Both the position numbers and the translations under genes were made by a program. A model generated the notes under the pieces. That model worked only from the letters and a program-made list of their open reading frames with translations, did no database searches and was not told the origin of the DNA. Positions 38,853 to 48,438 of a stretch of 48,768 nt of DNA are shown one piece after another (position 1 is the stretch's first letter; each line of letters begins with the position of its first letter). The stretch covers positions 1 through 48,768 of the forward strand of contig CAKOSE010000006.1 of the NCBI GenBank assembly GCA_934102055.1. The letters run 5' to 3'. Origin of the DNA: an uncultured Bacilli bacterium (GTDB lineage: Bacteria; Bacillota_I; Bacilli_A; RF39; UBA660).

Positions 38853-41411
38853 ATGAAAAGAAATGAAGTTGACAGAAATAGATTATCTCCAATGATGATG
38901 CAATATATGAAGATAAAAGATAATTACGAAGATACAATTGTCTTTTTTAGACTTGGAGATTTTTATGAAATGTTTTTTGAAGATGCTATTTTAGCTTCAC
39001 GTGTTCTTGAACTAACCTTAACAGGTAGAAACTGTGGTCTTGATGAAAGAGTACCTATGTGTGGTATTCCTTTTCATGCTTATGAAAGTTATCTTGAAAA
39101 ACTAGTAGAAAAGGGATATAAAGTTGCAATATGTGAACAACTTACACCTCCAGATAAAAAAGGAGTAGTAGAAAGAGGAGTCACTCAAGTTGTTACAAAA
39201 GGTACCATGATGGAATCATCATCCCTTGACGAAAAAGTAAATAATTATATTGGTAGTGTTTATGATTTCGAACACTGTTACGCTCTTAGTTATACAGATA
39301 TAACAACAGGAGCCTTTTTCACAACCCTAATTGATTATAGCAATGAAGATCTAATAAGTGAAATAATTCGCTTAGATCTTAGAGAAGTTATCGTTAATTC
39401 AAAAATTAACCGTGAAATTATTAGTTCACTAAGGGATAATTATAATATTTTAGTAACTATAAGTAATGGACTATCTGATAACTATTCCTATATCTATGAA
39501 GATGTTAACGATTTAAGAATTAGTACTTCAGTAAAACACTTACTTTACTACATAGAAGATGCCAAAAAAGGGGACTTGTCTCATTTTAAAAAGGTAAAAT
39601 TCAAAAAGAAAAATGATACCCTACATTTAGATATCCATACAAAACGAAACCTAGAACTAACCGAAACACTACGTCTAAAAGAAAGAACATATTCACTTCT
39701 TTGGTTACTTGATAAAACAAAAACTGCTATGGGCTCAAGACTTTTAAAACAACAAATAGAAAACCCATTTGTATCAAAAAAAGAAATAATCAGAAGACAA
39801 AACCTAATCTCAACTTTCCTAGTAGAATTCATTTATAAAGAAGAACTACGTGAACTACTTAATAATGTTTACGATCTAGAAAGACTATCAGGACGCGTTA
39901 CATATGGAAATGTCAATGCAAGAGACCTTTTACAACTAAAAAATTCCATTTTCGTACTTCCAGATATAAAAAAAATACTAAGTTCCATCAACTATGATAA
40001 AAGCTTTGATGTTTTAACAGATTTATATGAATTACTAGATACTTCCATTATGGAAGATGCTCCAATTACCATTAAAGAAGGTAATATAATCAAACAAGGA
40101 TTTAGCAAAGAACTAGATGACCTAAGAGGACTATCAAGCGGAGGAAAAGATTTTATTCTAAATCTAGAACAAGAAGAAAGAGAAAGAACAGGTATTAAAA
40201 ACCTAAAAGTAGGATATAACAAAGTCTTTGGATACTATATTGAAGTTTCAAAAGGAAATGCTAGCTTAGTAAAAGATGAATTCGGTTACGAAAGAAAACA
40301 AACCCTTGCTAACTGTGAAAGATTTATTACCCCTGCTCTAAAAGAAAAAGAAAATCTTATCCTAAATGCAGAAGAAAAAATAACTTCTCTTGAATATGAA
40401 CTATTTGTATCAATAAAAGATAAAGTAAAAGGATATGTGTCTAAACTACAAGAAATAGCAGACATTATAAGTGAACTAGATGTTATCCTTTCATTAACAG
40501 TAGTCGCCGAACAAAACAATTTCGTAAAACCAGAACTAACTGATAAAAGAAGTATCTATATAAAAGATGGAAGACATCCTGTCGTAGAAGTAGTATCAAA
40601 AAAAGATTATGTTTCAAATGACGTAATTATGGATGAAAAAACCAATATATTCCTAATTACAGGACCAAACATGAGTGGTAAATCTACATATATGAGAATG
40701 CTTGCCATTATAGTTATTCTTAACCAAATAGGATCATTTGTCCCTGCCAAAAAAGCCACATTACCAATCTTTGATAACATATTCACCAGAATCGGAGCAA
40801 GTGATGATCTAGTAAGTGGAGAATCTACTTTCATGGTTGAAATGAAAGAAGCTAATAACGCAGTTAGTAATGCTACTAAAGACAGTCTAATCCTATTTGA
40901 CGAACTCGGTAGAGGTACTGCCACATATGATGGTATGAGCCTTGCCCAATCAATTCTAGAATATATCCACGATCATATCGGAGCAAAAACACTATTTTCA
41001 ACTCACTATCACGAACTAACTTCCCTTGAAAGTAATCTAAGAAATCTAAAAAATGTTCACGTCAGTGCCAAAGAAGAAAACGACAAAATCATCTTCCTAC
41101 ACAAAGTAAAAAAAGGAGCAGTAGATAAAAGTTACGGTATCCACGTAGCATCACTCGTTAATCTTCCAGAAGAAATCATCACAAGAGCAAGAGAAATACT
41201 TAACATGTACGAAGGAAAAGAAAAAAAGAAACAAGTTTATACTCAAACAAGTTTATTTCTTGATTTCGATAGAAAAGACGATAACATCATAGAAGAAAAA
41301 ATAAAAAAAATAAATCCTCTAGAAATAACCCCAATCGAAGCACTAAATATCCTAGATAGTTTAAAAAAAGAAATCGAAGAAAAAGAAAAAAATAAGAAAA
41401 GTGGTGATTAA
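38853..41411 (+). CDS. mutS: DNA mismatch repair protein MutS
   Basis: Recognises mispairs and small loops. Domain I starts LSPMMMQYMKIKDNYEDTIVFFRLGDFYEMFFEDA with the mismatch-wedging Phe-x-Glu (FYEMF, residues about 33-37); the ATPase domain has GPNMSGKSTYMR (about residue 605), LILFDELGRGTATYDGMS and FSTHYHELT. ATG 38853 follows AAGGTG by 6 nt; 852 residues, full length. mutL is not adjacent. Followed without a gap by rsmI. Relevant to homopolymer stability elsewhere in this genome. Confidence 0.97.
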   Translation: MKRNEVDRNRLSPMMMQYMKIKDNYEDTIVFFRLGDFYEMFFEDAILASRVLELTLTGRNCGLDERVPMCGIPFHAYESYLEKLVEKGYKVAICEQLTPPDKKGVVERGVTQVVTKGTMMESSSLDEKVNNYIGSVYDFEHCYALSYTDITTGAFFTTLIDYSNEDLISEIIRLDLREVIVNSKINREIISSLRDNYNILVTISNGLSDNYSYIYEDVNDLRISTSVKHLLYYIEDAKKGDLSHFKKVKFKKKNDTLHLDIHTKRNLELTETLRLKERTYSLLWLLDKTKTAMGSRLLKQQIENPFVSKKEIIRRQNLISTFLVEFIYKEELRELLNNVYDLERLSGRVTYGNVNARDLLQLKNSIFVLPDIKKILSSINYDKSFDVLTDLYELLDTSIMEDAPITIKEGNIIKQGFSKELDDLRGLSSGGKDFILNLEQEERERTGIKNLKVGYNKVFGYYIEVSKGNASLVKDEFGYERKQTLANCERFITPALKEKENLILNAEEKITSLEYELFVSIKDKVKGYVSKLQEIADIISELDVILSLTVVAEQNNFVKPELTDKRSIYIKDGRHPVVEVVSKKDYVSNDVIMDEKTNIFLITGPNMSGKSTYMRMLAIIVILNQIGSFVPAKKATLPIFDNIFTRIGASDDLVSGESTFMVEMKEANNAVSNATKDSLILFDELGRGTATYDGMSLAQSILEYIHDHIGAKTLFSTHYHELTSLESNLRNLKNVHVSAKEENDKIIFLHKVKKGAVDKSYGIHVASLVNLPEEIITRAREILNMYEGKEKKKQVYTQTSLFLDFDRKDDNIIEEKIKKINPLEITPIEALNILDSLKKEIEEKEKNKKSGD

Positions 41412-42254
41412 ATGGGAACCCTATACGTAGTAGCAACTCCTATTGGCAACCTAAAAGACATAACCTATAGAGCAGTTGAAACCCTAAATAACGTTGATAT
41501 CATCTTATGTGAAGATACCAGAACCAGTATGAAACTACTTAATCATTTTAATATCAAAAATAAACTAATTTCCTATCACAAATTTAACGAAAGTGATAGA
41601 GTGCATTCAATAATCACATACCTAGAAGAAGGAAATAACATAGCACTAATATCAGATGCAGGAACACCATGTATATCAGATCCAGGCTATATCCTAATAA
41701 AAGCACTTAGAGAAAAAAATATAAATGTAGTCCCAGTCGGAGGAATATCAGCCTCAATAAGTGCCTTATCAGCAAGTGGTATAAATAGTGATAAATTTGT
41801 CTTTCATGGATTCTTCCCAAGAGACACAAAAGGAAAAAAAGAAATCATTTCTCTAATATATTCTAAATTTAACACCCATATTTTTTACGAATCACCAAGA
41901 AGAATAATAAAAACATTCAAGTTCTTAAATGATATATTTCCTAACTGTTTAGTTAGTGTTTTTAAAGAAATAACCAAAGTTCACGAAAAAAACTATTACG
42001 GAAAAGTTTCCAAAGTTTATGAAGAACTATTAAATGATAAAGATAGTTCCCTAGGAGAATATACATTTATTCTTTATAATGAAAAAGAAAAAACAGAAAA
42101 TAATCTCTCACTAGAAGCTCTTATTATAGATAAAATGATAAAAGAATCAATCAGTCTAAAAGAAGCAATAAACATCATAAGACAAGAAAACAATTCCTTA
42201 TCCAAAAAAGATTTATATAACGCAGGACTTAAACTAAAAGATATTTTTAAATGA
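41412..42254 (+). CDS. rsmI: 16S rRNA 2'-O-ribose C1402 methyltransferase
   Basis: SAM-dependent enzyme methylating C1402 in the decoding centre. GTLYVVATPIGNLKDITYRAVETL at the start, LCEDTRTSMKLLNHF, ISDAGTPCISDPGYILI, the GGISASISALSASG loop, and KGKKEI with FYESPRRI, CLVSVFKEITKVHE, GEYTFIL. Length 280 is normal. The ATG directly follows the mutS stop, with GTGGTGA as ribosome site, so the two are coupled. Confidence 0.96.
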   Translation: MGTLYVVATPIGNLKDITYRAVETLNNVDIILCEDTRTSMKLLNHFNIKNKLISYHKFNESDRVHSIITYLEEGNNIALISDAGTPCISDPGYILIKALREKNINVVPVGGISASISALSASGINSDKFVFHGFFPRDTKGKKEIISLIYSKFNTHIFYESPRRIIKTFKFLNDIFPNCLVSVFKEITKVHEKNYYGKVSKVYEELLNDKDSSLGEYTFILYNEKEKTENNLSLEALIIDKMIKESISLKEAINIIRQENNSLSKKDLYNAGLKLKDIFK

Positions 42255-42268
42255 TTTTGAATAGATTT

Positions 42269-42307
42269 ACTCCTTTTATATCAATATAGATATGAAAGGA
42301 GTTTTTT
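42269..42307 (+). promoter_or_regulatory. Terminator-like hairpin that sequesters the sigG ribosome site
   Basis: Arms 42269-42282 and 42289-42302 form a 14-bp stem (one T-G pair) around AATATA, followed by a T run to 42307. The sequence AAAGGAG (42295-42301), the only good ribosome site for the ATG at 42310, lies in the 3' arm. It can both end rsmI transcripts and hide the sigG site in read-through RNA. Confidence 0.8.
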
Positions 42308-42309
42308 AA

Positions 42310-43080
42310 ATGGCAAAACATAAAGTTGAAATAACAGGAATTAACACAAGTTCTATTAAAGTTTTATCTAGTAAAGAAATGGAGCAATTATTTATAGCAC
42401 TTAAAGAAGGAGATCAAAACGCAAGAAATGAACTAGTTAATGGAAACCTAAAACTAGTATTATCAATCCTAAAAAAATTTAATAAAAAAAATGAAAATAT
42501 GGACGATCTATTCCAAATAGGATGTGTAGGACTTTTAAAAGCCATAGATAATTTCGATCTATCTTACGGAGTTAAATTCTCTACTTACTGCGTTCCAATG
42601 GTTCTAGGAGAAGTAAGACGTTATTTAAGAGATAATTCCAGTATAAGAGTAAGCCGTAGTGTTAAAGACGTAGCATATAAAGTACTTAAACTAAAAGACG
42701 AACTAACTGTAAAAAATGGAGTGGAACCAAGTGACAAAGAACTAGCACAACTCCTAGACATAGAAGAAAAAGATATTGTTAATGCAATGGAAGCCCTTCG
42801 TCCTCCAGTTAGCTTATTTGAACCAATTTATAATGACGGAGGAGACACAATTTATCTATTTGATCAAGTCCCAGATAAATCATCATCAGAAGATCTAGAT
42901 ATAAGACTAGCAGTTAATAAAGCCATTTCCAATCTCACATCAAGAGAACAATTCATCCTCGATCAAAGATTCGTAATAGGGAAAACCCAAATGGAAATAG
43001 CAGAAGAAATAGGAATCAGTCAAGCCCAAATATCAAGACTAGAAAAAAATGCCCTTCAAAGAGTTAGAAAGCAACTATAA
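42310..43080 (+). CDS. sigG: Late forespore sigma factor SigG
   Basis: 256 residues. Starts KHKVEITGINTSSIKVLSSKEMEQLF, characteristic of SigG; region 2 NLKLVLSILKKFNKKNENMDDLFQIGCVGLLKAIDNFDLSYGVKFSTYCVPMVLGEVRRYLRDNSSIRVSRS, and region 4 TQMEIAEEIGISQAQISRLEKNAL. In Bacillus SigG turns on late forespore genes such as spoVA. It is not beside spoIIGA/sigE here but behind rsmI, with a hairpin over the ribosome site. Confidence 0.95.
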   Translation: MAKHKVEITGINTSSIKVLSSKEMEQLFIALKEGDQNARNELVNGNLKLVLSILKKFNKKNENMDDLFQIGCVGLLKAIDNFDLSYGVKFSTYCVPMVLGEVRRYLRDNSSIRVSRSVKDVAYKVLKLKDELTVKNGVEPSDKELAQLLDIEEKDIVNAMEALRPPVSLFEPIYNDGGDTIYLFDQVPDKSSSEDLDIRLAVNKAISNLTSREQFILDQRFVIGKTQMEIAEEIGISQAQISRLEKNALQRVRKQL

Positions 43081-43140
43081 GAAGATTCTTTTAACTTGTC
43101 TTTTACCCTAAAACGTGTTATTCTTACAATGGTGATAAGT

Positions 43141-44181
43141 ATGAAATCAAAAAAGAAATACACGTTTTTTATCGTTTTTTTTATACTTTTAATACTAGGA
43201 ACATACTATTTTGTACTTAGAGATTATTCATTTTTAGAATTTAAGAACTCTCTTACTGATTGTAATCTTTTCTATATAGGATTATCTTTCAGTATGCTTA
43301 TTTTATTTGTCCTATCAGGATCACTTTTCTTAAAAAGAATGCTTTATTACTTTGGAAAAAAAATAACTTGGCGTCAAGCAATAGGATATCTAGCAACAGA
43401 AGTTTATTTCTCTGCAATAACACCATCTAGTACAGGAGGACAACCAGTTCAAATGTACGAAATGAACAAAGATGGAATCAAAGTAAGAACAAGTAGTGTT
43501 GTAGTCTTACTAAATACAATTCTATATAAACTAGCACTTATTCTACTAGCTTTTTTAATTGTACCATTTTATTTACTAGATATATTTAATATAAGTAATT
43601 TATTCTCTATACTTATTATACTAGGACTTATCGTCAATATCTTTGTAGTTATTTTATTTATCTCAATGGTCTACTCAAGAAAAGTTATGCCTAAAATAAT
43701 CAAATCACTTATTTCATTTGGTTATAAAATTCATATAATCCAAGATAAGTCCTCAAAACTAGAAAAATTTAATAATGCCATCATGGATTATAAAAAGTGT
43801 TCTGATCTTACAAAAAAAAGACCAATCATTCTTCTAGAAGGACTCTTCTATATGTTAATTCAAAGAATGAGTATCTTTGCCATTAGCTTTTTTATCTATT
43901 CATCATTTGGACTTAATAGTTACAGTTTCTTTTGTCTCGTAGCCTTTCAAATATGTATTACTCTAGCAAGTGACTTCGTTCCCTTACCAGGAGGAGTAGG
44001 AGTAAGTGAAAGTCTTCTTCTTAAAGTAAACGAAGTAATATATGGAACCATATTTGCAACATCTGGTATGATCCTATTTAGAGGTATAAGTTTTTATATA
44101 TTTGTCCTCCTAGGAGGAGCCTTCTATCTTATATTTCACTTTTCAAAAAGACAAAAGAAAAAGAAGCAAGGGTCAAAGTAA
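43141..44181 (+). CDS. Flippase-like (lysyl-PG synthase transmembrane domain) protein
   Basis: 346 residues with about eight transmembrane helices, of the YbhN/UPF0104 family related to the membrane part of MprF. Signatures: EVYFSAITPSSTGGQPVQMYEMNKDG (about residues 92-117) and FVPLPGGVGVSESLLL (about 280-295). Probably moves or flips a lipid or polyprenyl compound; substrate unknown. ATG 43141 follows GGTGATAAGT; the frame from 43096 has no ribosome site. In another frame, bases to 44231 read like a coding tail (EARVKVISEDNLIEM), so the end may be frameshifted. Confidence 0.85.
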   Translation: MKSKKKYTFFIVFFILLILGTYYFVLRDYSFLEFKNSLTDCNLFYIGLSFSMLILFVLSGSLFLKRMLYYFGKKITWRQAIGYLATEVYFSAITPSSTGGQPVQMYEMNKDGIKVRTSSVVVLLNTILYKLALILLAFLIVPFYLLDIFNISNLFSILIILGLIVNIFVVILFISMVYSRKVMPKIIKSLISFGYKIHIIQDKSSKLEKFNNAIMDYKKCSDLTKKRPIILLEGLFYMLIQRMSIFAISFFIYSSFGLNSYSFFCLVAFQICITLASDFVPLPGGVGVSESLLLKVNEVIYGTIFATSGMILFRGISFYIFVLLGGAFYLIFHFSKRQKKKKQGSK

Positions 44182-44267
44182 TATCAGAAGATAATTTGAT
44201 TGAAATGGCAAATGAAAAAGATGAAAAATAACAATACTTTTTATATTAAAAACTTGCTTTTAACAAT

Positions 44268-44296
44268 TTGACAAATTCTTTAAAAAATAGTAATAT
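44268..44296 (+). promoter_or_regulatory. Promoter of the yfhO-gtrB-gtrA operon
   Basis: TTGACA (44268-44273), 17 nt, TAATAT (44291-44296). Confidence 0.7.
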
Positions 44297-44322
44297 TATA
44301 CTGACTTAAAGAGGTGATAATA

Positions 44323-46857
44323 TTGAAAAAATATAATAAGTTTGATTACTTAAATATATTCATGATTATTCTCTCTTTTTTTATAGTTTATTTATTTATT
44401 TTAAGATCAGGTAATGTTATATATGGATCTACTATGGACTATGCTAATCAACACTATATGATTCCTGAATATTTTAGAACATTATTCTATGATACTCATA
44501 ACTTTTTCCCATCTTTAGCACTCAATCTAGGAATGGGTCAAAATATTTATAATTTTTCTTACTATGGACTATTTAATCCTTTGATTTTAATATCCTACTT
44601 ATTACCATTTATAAAAATGGCTACATATTTAAAACTAATATCAATCTTAGTAATAATATTAGATATAATCATGTTATATTACTGGGTATCTACTAAAACA
44701 GACTCTAAAAAAATAAGATTTATATCAGTATTTTTATTTGCCATGGCCTCTCCTATAATATTACATAGCCATAGACACATCATGTTTGTAAACTATATGC
44801 CATTTCTAATACTAGGATTAATCTCTATTGATAATTACTTTAAAACAAATAAGAAACTATTATTAATCTTAAGTATCTTACTAATCATAACCACAAGTTA
44901 CTTCTTTAGTATTCCTGCTTTAATAGTGTTATTCATCTATGCTATATTTATATATTTAAAACAAAACAAAAACATAAAAACAAAAGAATTTATAAAACAA
45001 CATCTAAAACTTGCATTAATATTCATAATACCAATATTAATCTCTGGAGTCTTACTTCTACCAACCTTAAAGGCTATACTAAATAGTAGATTTGGCTCTT
45101 CAACCTTAATTCCACTGTCAGAATTATTAATTCCCAAAATATCTTTCTCATATTTTCTTTATAGTAGCTATTCCATGGGATTAACAAGTATAACAGTTTT
45201 AGCAATAATAAACAGTTTACTATCCAAAGAAAAATCCTATAAATTCTTAGGAATAATCTTTTCACTTATGATGCTATTTCCTATTTTTAATTATATATTA
45301 AATGGTTTCATGTATCTAAATGCCAAAGTATTCATCCCATTTATACCACTAGGAATCCTCCTAATAATAAAACTTTTAAAAGATGTAAAAACAAGTAAAA
45401 TTAACCTAAAATATCTCTTAATAACAGGAACTATAATAAGTATACTAGGATGTATCAACTACAAATATTTCTATCTTTATCTAATAGACTATATCTTAAC
45501 TACAATAATGTTAATAATTATGCACAAAAAAAACAAACAAACACCTCTTATTATAACCTTAATAATTATAAGCTTGACATCATGTCTAATAGTAAATAAT
45601 GACGATGAGTTAGCAAACAAAGAAATAGTAAATAATCAATATGATAAAACAATAGAAAAATTAATAAAAGAAGAAACAACAAAAGATAATAACCTTTATA
45701 GAACAGTAGATACCACAAATAATTTATTTAACTCTAATAACATAAGAGACATATCCCAGTACAAAACAACTATGTACTCATCTCTAACAAACAAAAACTA
45801 TAAACAATTCTATTGGTACACAGAAGAAACAGAAAACCCAAATAGAAACGATGCCATCTTTAGTGACATAGAAAACCCTATATTTAACATAATGTTTGGA
45901 AACAAATACTATATAACAACAGATAAAGCTCCAGTAGGATACACAAAAATAAAAGAACAAAACAATATAAAATTATATACCAATAATGATGTCTTTACCC
46001 TAGGATATGCTACTAACAACATAATGAATGAAAAAGATTATAACAAACTAAAATACCCATACAATAACCTAGCACTATTAAATAACATAATAACAAAGAC
46101 AAGTAACACAAAAACAACTTATAAAAACAATTTAATAAAAACAAGTCCCAAAATATATAACCCGGCAAATGCTAAGGTAACTAATAATAAATATGAATTT
46201 AAATTAGACAAAGACACAAGCTATAAAATAAATAAAGCAGAACACAACGAAAATATCAAAATTATTAAATTTAACATGGATTACACAGAAAACTGTAAAA
46301 TCGGAGACACTATGATAACAATAAACAATGTATCCAATAAACTAACATGCAAAGGCTGGAAATATCACAATAAAAACTATATATTTACTTATGTTTTATC
46401 ACCATCTGAAAAGCTAAATATAAATATATCCAAAGGACAATATATAATCTCTAACATAGAAACCTATGAAATAAACTATAACGACTTAAAAAACATAAAA
46501 CAAACACATGATGAATTCAAAATAAACAAAAAAGAAACAAAAGGAGATATTATAAAAGGAACTATAAACGTAACCAAGGATAACAGTTACTTTAACCTTG
46601 CAGTACCTTATGATGAGGGTTATAATATATACGTAGATGGAAATAAAATCTCATATGAACAAACAAACACCGCATTTATTGGGTTTAAAATAGATAAAGG
46701 TTTCCACAACATAGAAATAAAATACACTTCACCATGGTTAAACATAGGGAAAATAGTTTCCATAATTGGAATAATAACTTTAATACCAGTTTTTATTTTA
46801 GAAATAAAAGGAGTAGTAAAAAATGAAAAGAATATCAATGGTAGTACCTTGTTATAA
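44323..46857 (+). CDS. YfhO-family membrane protein (GT-C type glycosyltransferase)
   Basis: 844 residues from TTG 44323, which follows GAGGTGA; a GTG at 44314 lies within that site. About twelve N-terminal helices with GSTMDYANQHYMIPEYFRTLFYD in the first outer loop and LNLGMGQNIYNFSYYGLFNPL after it, typical of YfhO, then a 350-residue extracellular domain rich in Asn and Lys and a last helix. In Bacillus YfhO works with the CsbB glycosyltransferase to add sugars to lipoteichoic acid. It overlaps gtrB by 35 bp, giving the full set: lipid-sugar synthesis (GtrB), flipping (GtrA) and transfer (YfhO). Confidence 0.9.
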   Translation: MKKYNKFDYLNIFMIILSFFIVYLFILRSGNVIYGSTMDYANQHYMIPEYFRTLFYDTHNFFPSLALNLGMGQNIYNFSYYGLFNPLILISYLLPFIKMATYLKLISILVIILDIIMLYYWVSTKTDSKKIRFISVFLFAMASPIILHSHRHIMFVNYMPFLILGLISIDNYFKTNKKLLLILSILLIITTSYFFSIPALIVLFIYAIFIYLKQNKNIKTKEFIKQHLKLALIFIIPILISGVLLLPTLKAILNSRFGSSTLIPLSELLIPKISFSYFLYSSYSMGLTSITVLAIINSLLSKEKSYKFLGIIFSLMMLFPIFNYILNGFMYLNAKVFIPFIPLGILLIIKLLKDVKTSKINLKYLLITGTIISILGCINYKYFYLYLIDYILTTIMLIIMHKKNKQTPLIITLIIISLTSCLIVNNDDELANKEIVNNQYDKTIEKLIKEETTKDNNLYRTVDTTNNLFNSNNIRDISQYKTTMYSSLTNKNYKQFYWYTEETENPNRNDAIFSDIENPIFNIMFGNKYYITTDKAPVGYTKIKEQNNIKLYTNNDVFTLGYATNNIMNEKDYNKLKYPYNNLALLNNIITKTSNTKTTYKNNLIKTSPKIYNPANAKVTNNKYEFKLDKDTSYKINKAEHNENIKIIKFNMDYTENCKIGDTMITINNVSNKLTCKGWKYHNKNYIFTYVLSPSEKLNINISKGQYIISNIETYEINYNDLKNIKQTHDEFKINKKETKGDIIKGTINVTKDNSYFNLAVPYDEGYNIYVDGNKISYEQTNTAFIGFKIDKGFHNIEIKYTSPWLNIGKIVSIIGIITLIPVFILEIKGVVKNEKNINGSTLL

Positions 46858-47764
46858 TGAAGAGGGGAATGTAAAATTATTTTACGATGATGTTGTAAAA
46901 ACTTATAATGAAAGCAAAGACTACGAAATAGAATTAATATTTGTAGACGATGGATCAAATGATAATACCTTGTTCGAACTAAAAAAAATTTCCAAAGAAA
47001 AAAAATTTAACATAAAAGTTATTTCATTTTCTAGAAACTTTGGAAAAGAATCCGTTATTTATGCAGGACTAAAAAAAGCAACTGGAGATTATACAGTTCT
47101 AATAGATGCGGATATGCAGCAACCACCATCACTAACTCTTAAAATGGCCTCTATTCTTGATAATGATGTCAATTGCGATTGTGTTTGTTATTATCAAAAT
47201 AACAGAATCGAAGGAAAACTCATGACAAAAGTAAAATCTATGTTTTATAACGTTATGAATAAATTATCAGAAGTAGAACTAAAAGAAGGTGCTAGCGACT
47301 TTAGAATGTTTAGAGCCAACGTAAGAGAAGCTATTTTATCCCTAGAAGAATACTGTAGATTTACAAAAGGTATCTTTTCTTGGGTTGGATTCAATACTTG
47401 TTATCTACCTTATACCCCAAACAAAAGAGCTTCAGGTAGTTCAAAATGGAAACCATATAAACTTATGAAATACGGCCTTTCCGGAATAGTTTCCTTTTCA
47501 ACAAAACCACTTAAATTCGCAACATTCCTAGGATTTATACTATCATTCCTATCAGTATTATATTTAATAATAATCATTATACAAAAACTATTCTTCGAAA
47601 TAAGTATACCCGGATATCCCACTATAGTTACTTGTATCCTCTTAATCGGAGGAATACAACTATTCTGTTTAGGAATAATCGGAGAATATATCGGAAAAAT
47701 GTATATGGAAACAAAAAAAAGACCCGTTTATGTCATAAAGGAAGAATTATCTAATGAAAAATAA
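46823..47764 (+). CDS. GtrB/CsbB-type polyprenyl-phosphate sugar transferase
   Basis: Family 2 glycosyltransferase with two C-terminal helices. ISMVVPCYNEEGNVKLFYDDV at the start, FVDDGSNDNT, and the metal-binding DADMQQPP (about residues 94-101); helices at about residues 233-258 and 268-290. It loads a sugar from UDP-sugar onto undecaprenyl phosphate on the inner membrane face. GAPV neighbours yfhO and gtrA complete the pathway. Start ATG inside the end of yfhO with AAAGGAG upstream. Length 313 is typical. Confidence 0.94.
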   Translation: MKRISMVVPCYNEEGNVKLFYDDVVKTYNESKDYEIELIFVDDGSNDNTLFELKKISKEKKFNIKVISFSRNFGKESVIYAGLKKATGDYTVLIDADMQQPPSLTLKMASILDNDVNCDCVCYYQNNRIEGKLMTKVKSMFYNVMNKLSEVELKEGASDFRMFRANVREAILSLEEYCRFTKGIFSWVGFNTCYLPYTPNKRASGSSKWKPYKLMKYGLSGIVSFSTKPLKFATFLGFILSFLSVLYLIIIIIQKLFFEISIPGYPTIVTCILLIGGIQLFCLGIIGEYIGKMYMETKKRPVYVIKEELSNEK

Positions 47765-48191
47765 AACAATCAACTTTTATAAAAAATACAAAGAAATAAT
47801 AAATTACCTCATAATCGGAGGCTTAACCACATTAGTTAGTCTTTTATCTTTTTATTTAGTCAGAATATTCATCTTTACTTCAAATACCCAGCTCGATATA
47901 CAAATATCAAACATTATATCTTGGATATGTGCAGTACTATTCGCATTTGGAACCAATAAAAAATACGTATTCGAATCAAAAAGTAAAGGAACAGAACATT
48001 TCAAAGAAATGCTTAAATTCTTTCTATCAAGAGTTACAACTTTACTTATTGATATGAGTTTTATGTGGCTTTTCACTTCACCTTTAAAAATAAACGACAA
48101 AGTATCAAAAATAATAGTTCAATTCATAATAGTAGTACTTAATTATGTTTTTAGTAAAGTTTTTGTCTTCAACAAGAACCAAAAAGTATAA
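47754..48191 (+). CDS. GtrA-family flippase
   Basis: 145 residues, four helices, with EIINYLIIGGLTTLVSLLSFYLV at the start and ISNIISWICAVLFAFGTNKKYVFESK in the middle, both diagnostic of GtrA (PF04138). It is thought to turn the polyprenyl-phosphate sugar to the outer face. Overlaps gtrB by 11 bp. Last gene of the operon. Confidence 0.93.
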   Translation: MKNKTINFYKKYKEIINYLIIGGLTTLVSLLSFYLVRIFIFTSNTQLDIQISNIISWICAVLFAFGTNKKYVFESKSKGTEHFKEMLKFFLSRVTTLLIDMSFMWLFTSPLKINDKVSKIIVQFIIVVLNYVFSKVFVFNKNQKV

Positions 48192-48237
48192 AAGAATAAT
48201 TTTATAAAGTTGTATTATAAAAAAATAAGTAGAAGAG

Positions 48238-48265
48238 TAGCATCTTAAAAAGGTGTTATTTTTTT
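48238..48265 (+). terminator. Terminator of the yfhO-gtrB-gtrA operon
   Basis: TAGCATCTT (48238-48246)/AAGGTGTTA (48250-48258) with two wobble pairs and AAA loop, then seven T. Confidence 0.75.
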
Positions 48266-48268
48266 GTA

Positions 48269-48438
48269 AAAGTTTTTCAATTTATATACTTTGTAACAAT
48301 TATAATACGTTTATCACTTCAAAATAGTATTTTACCTATATGAATATTTTGATTTAGATTAGTGTTTATATATCAATACTTAATTTTGGTCATTTTACAA
48401 GCACTTTCAAATAGTATATAGTGTTCTTGGTGATTAAT
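48269..48438 (+). repeat. Conserved leader of the Rpn repeat, copy 2
   Basis: Matches 35271-35439, with near identity over the last 70 bp before the start codon and looser likeness further up. Confidence 0.8.
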
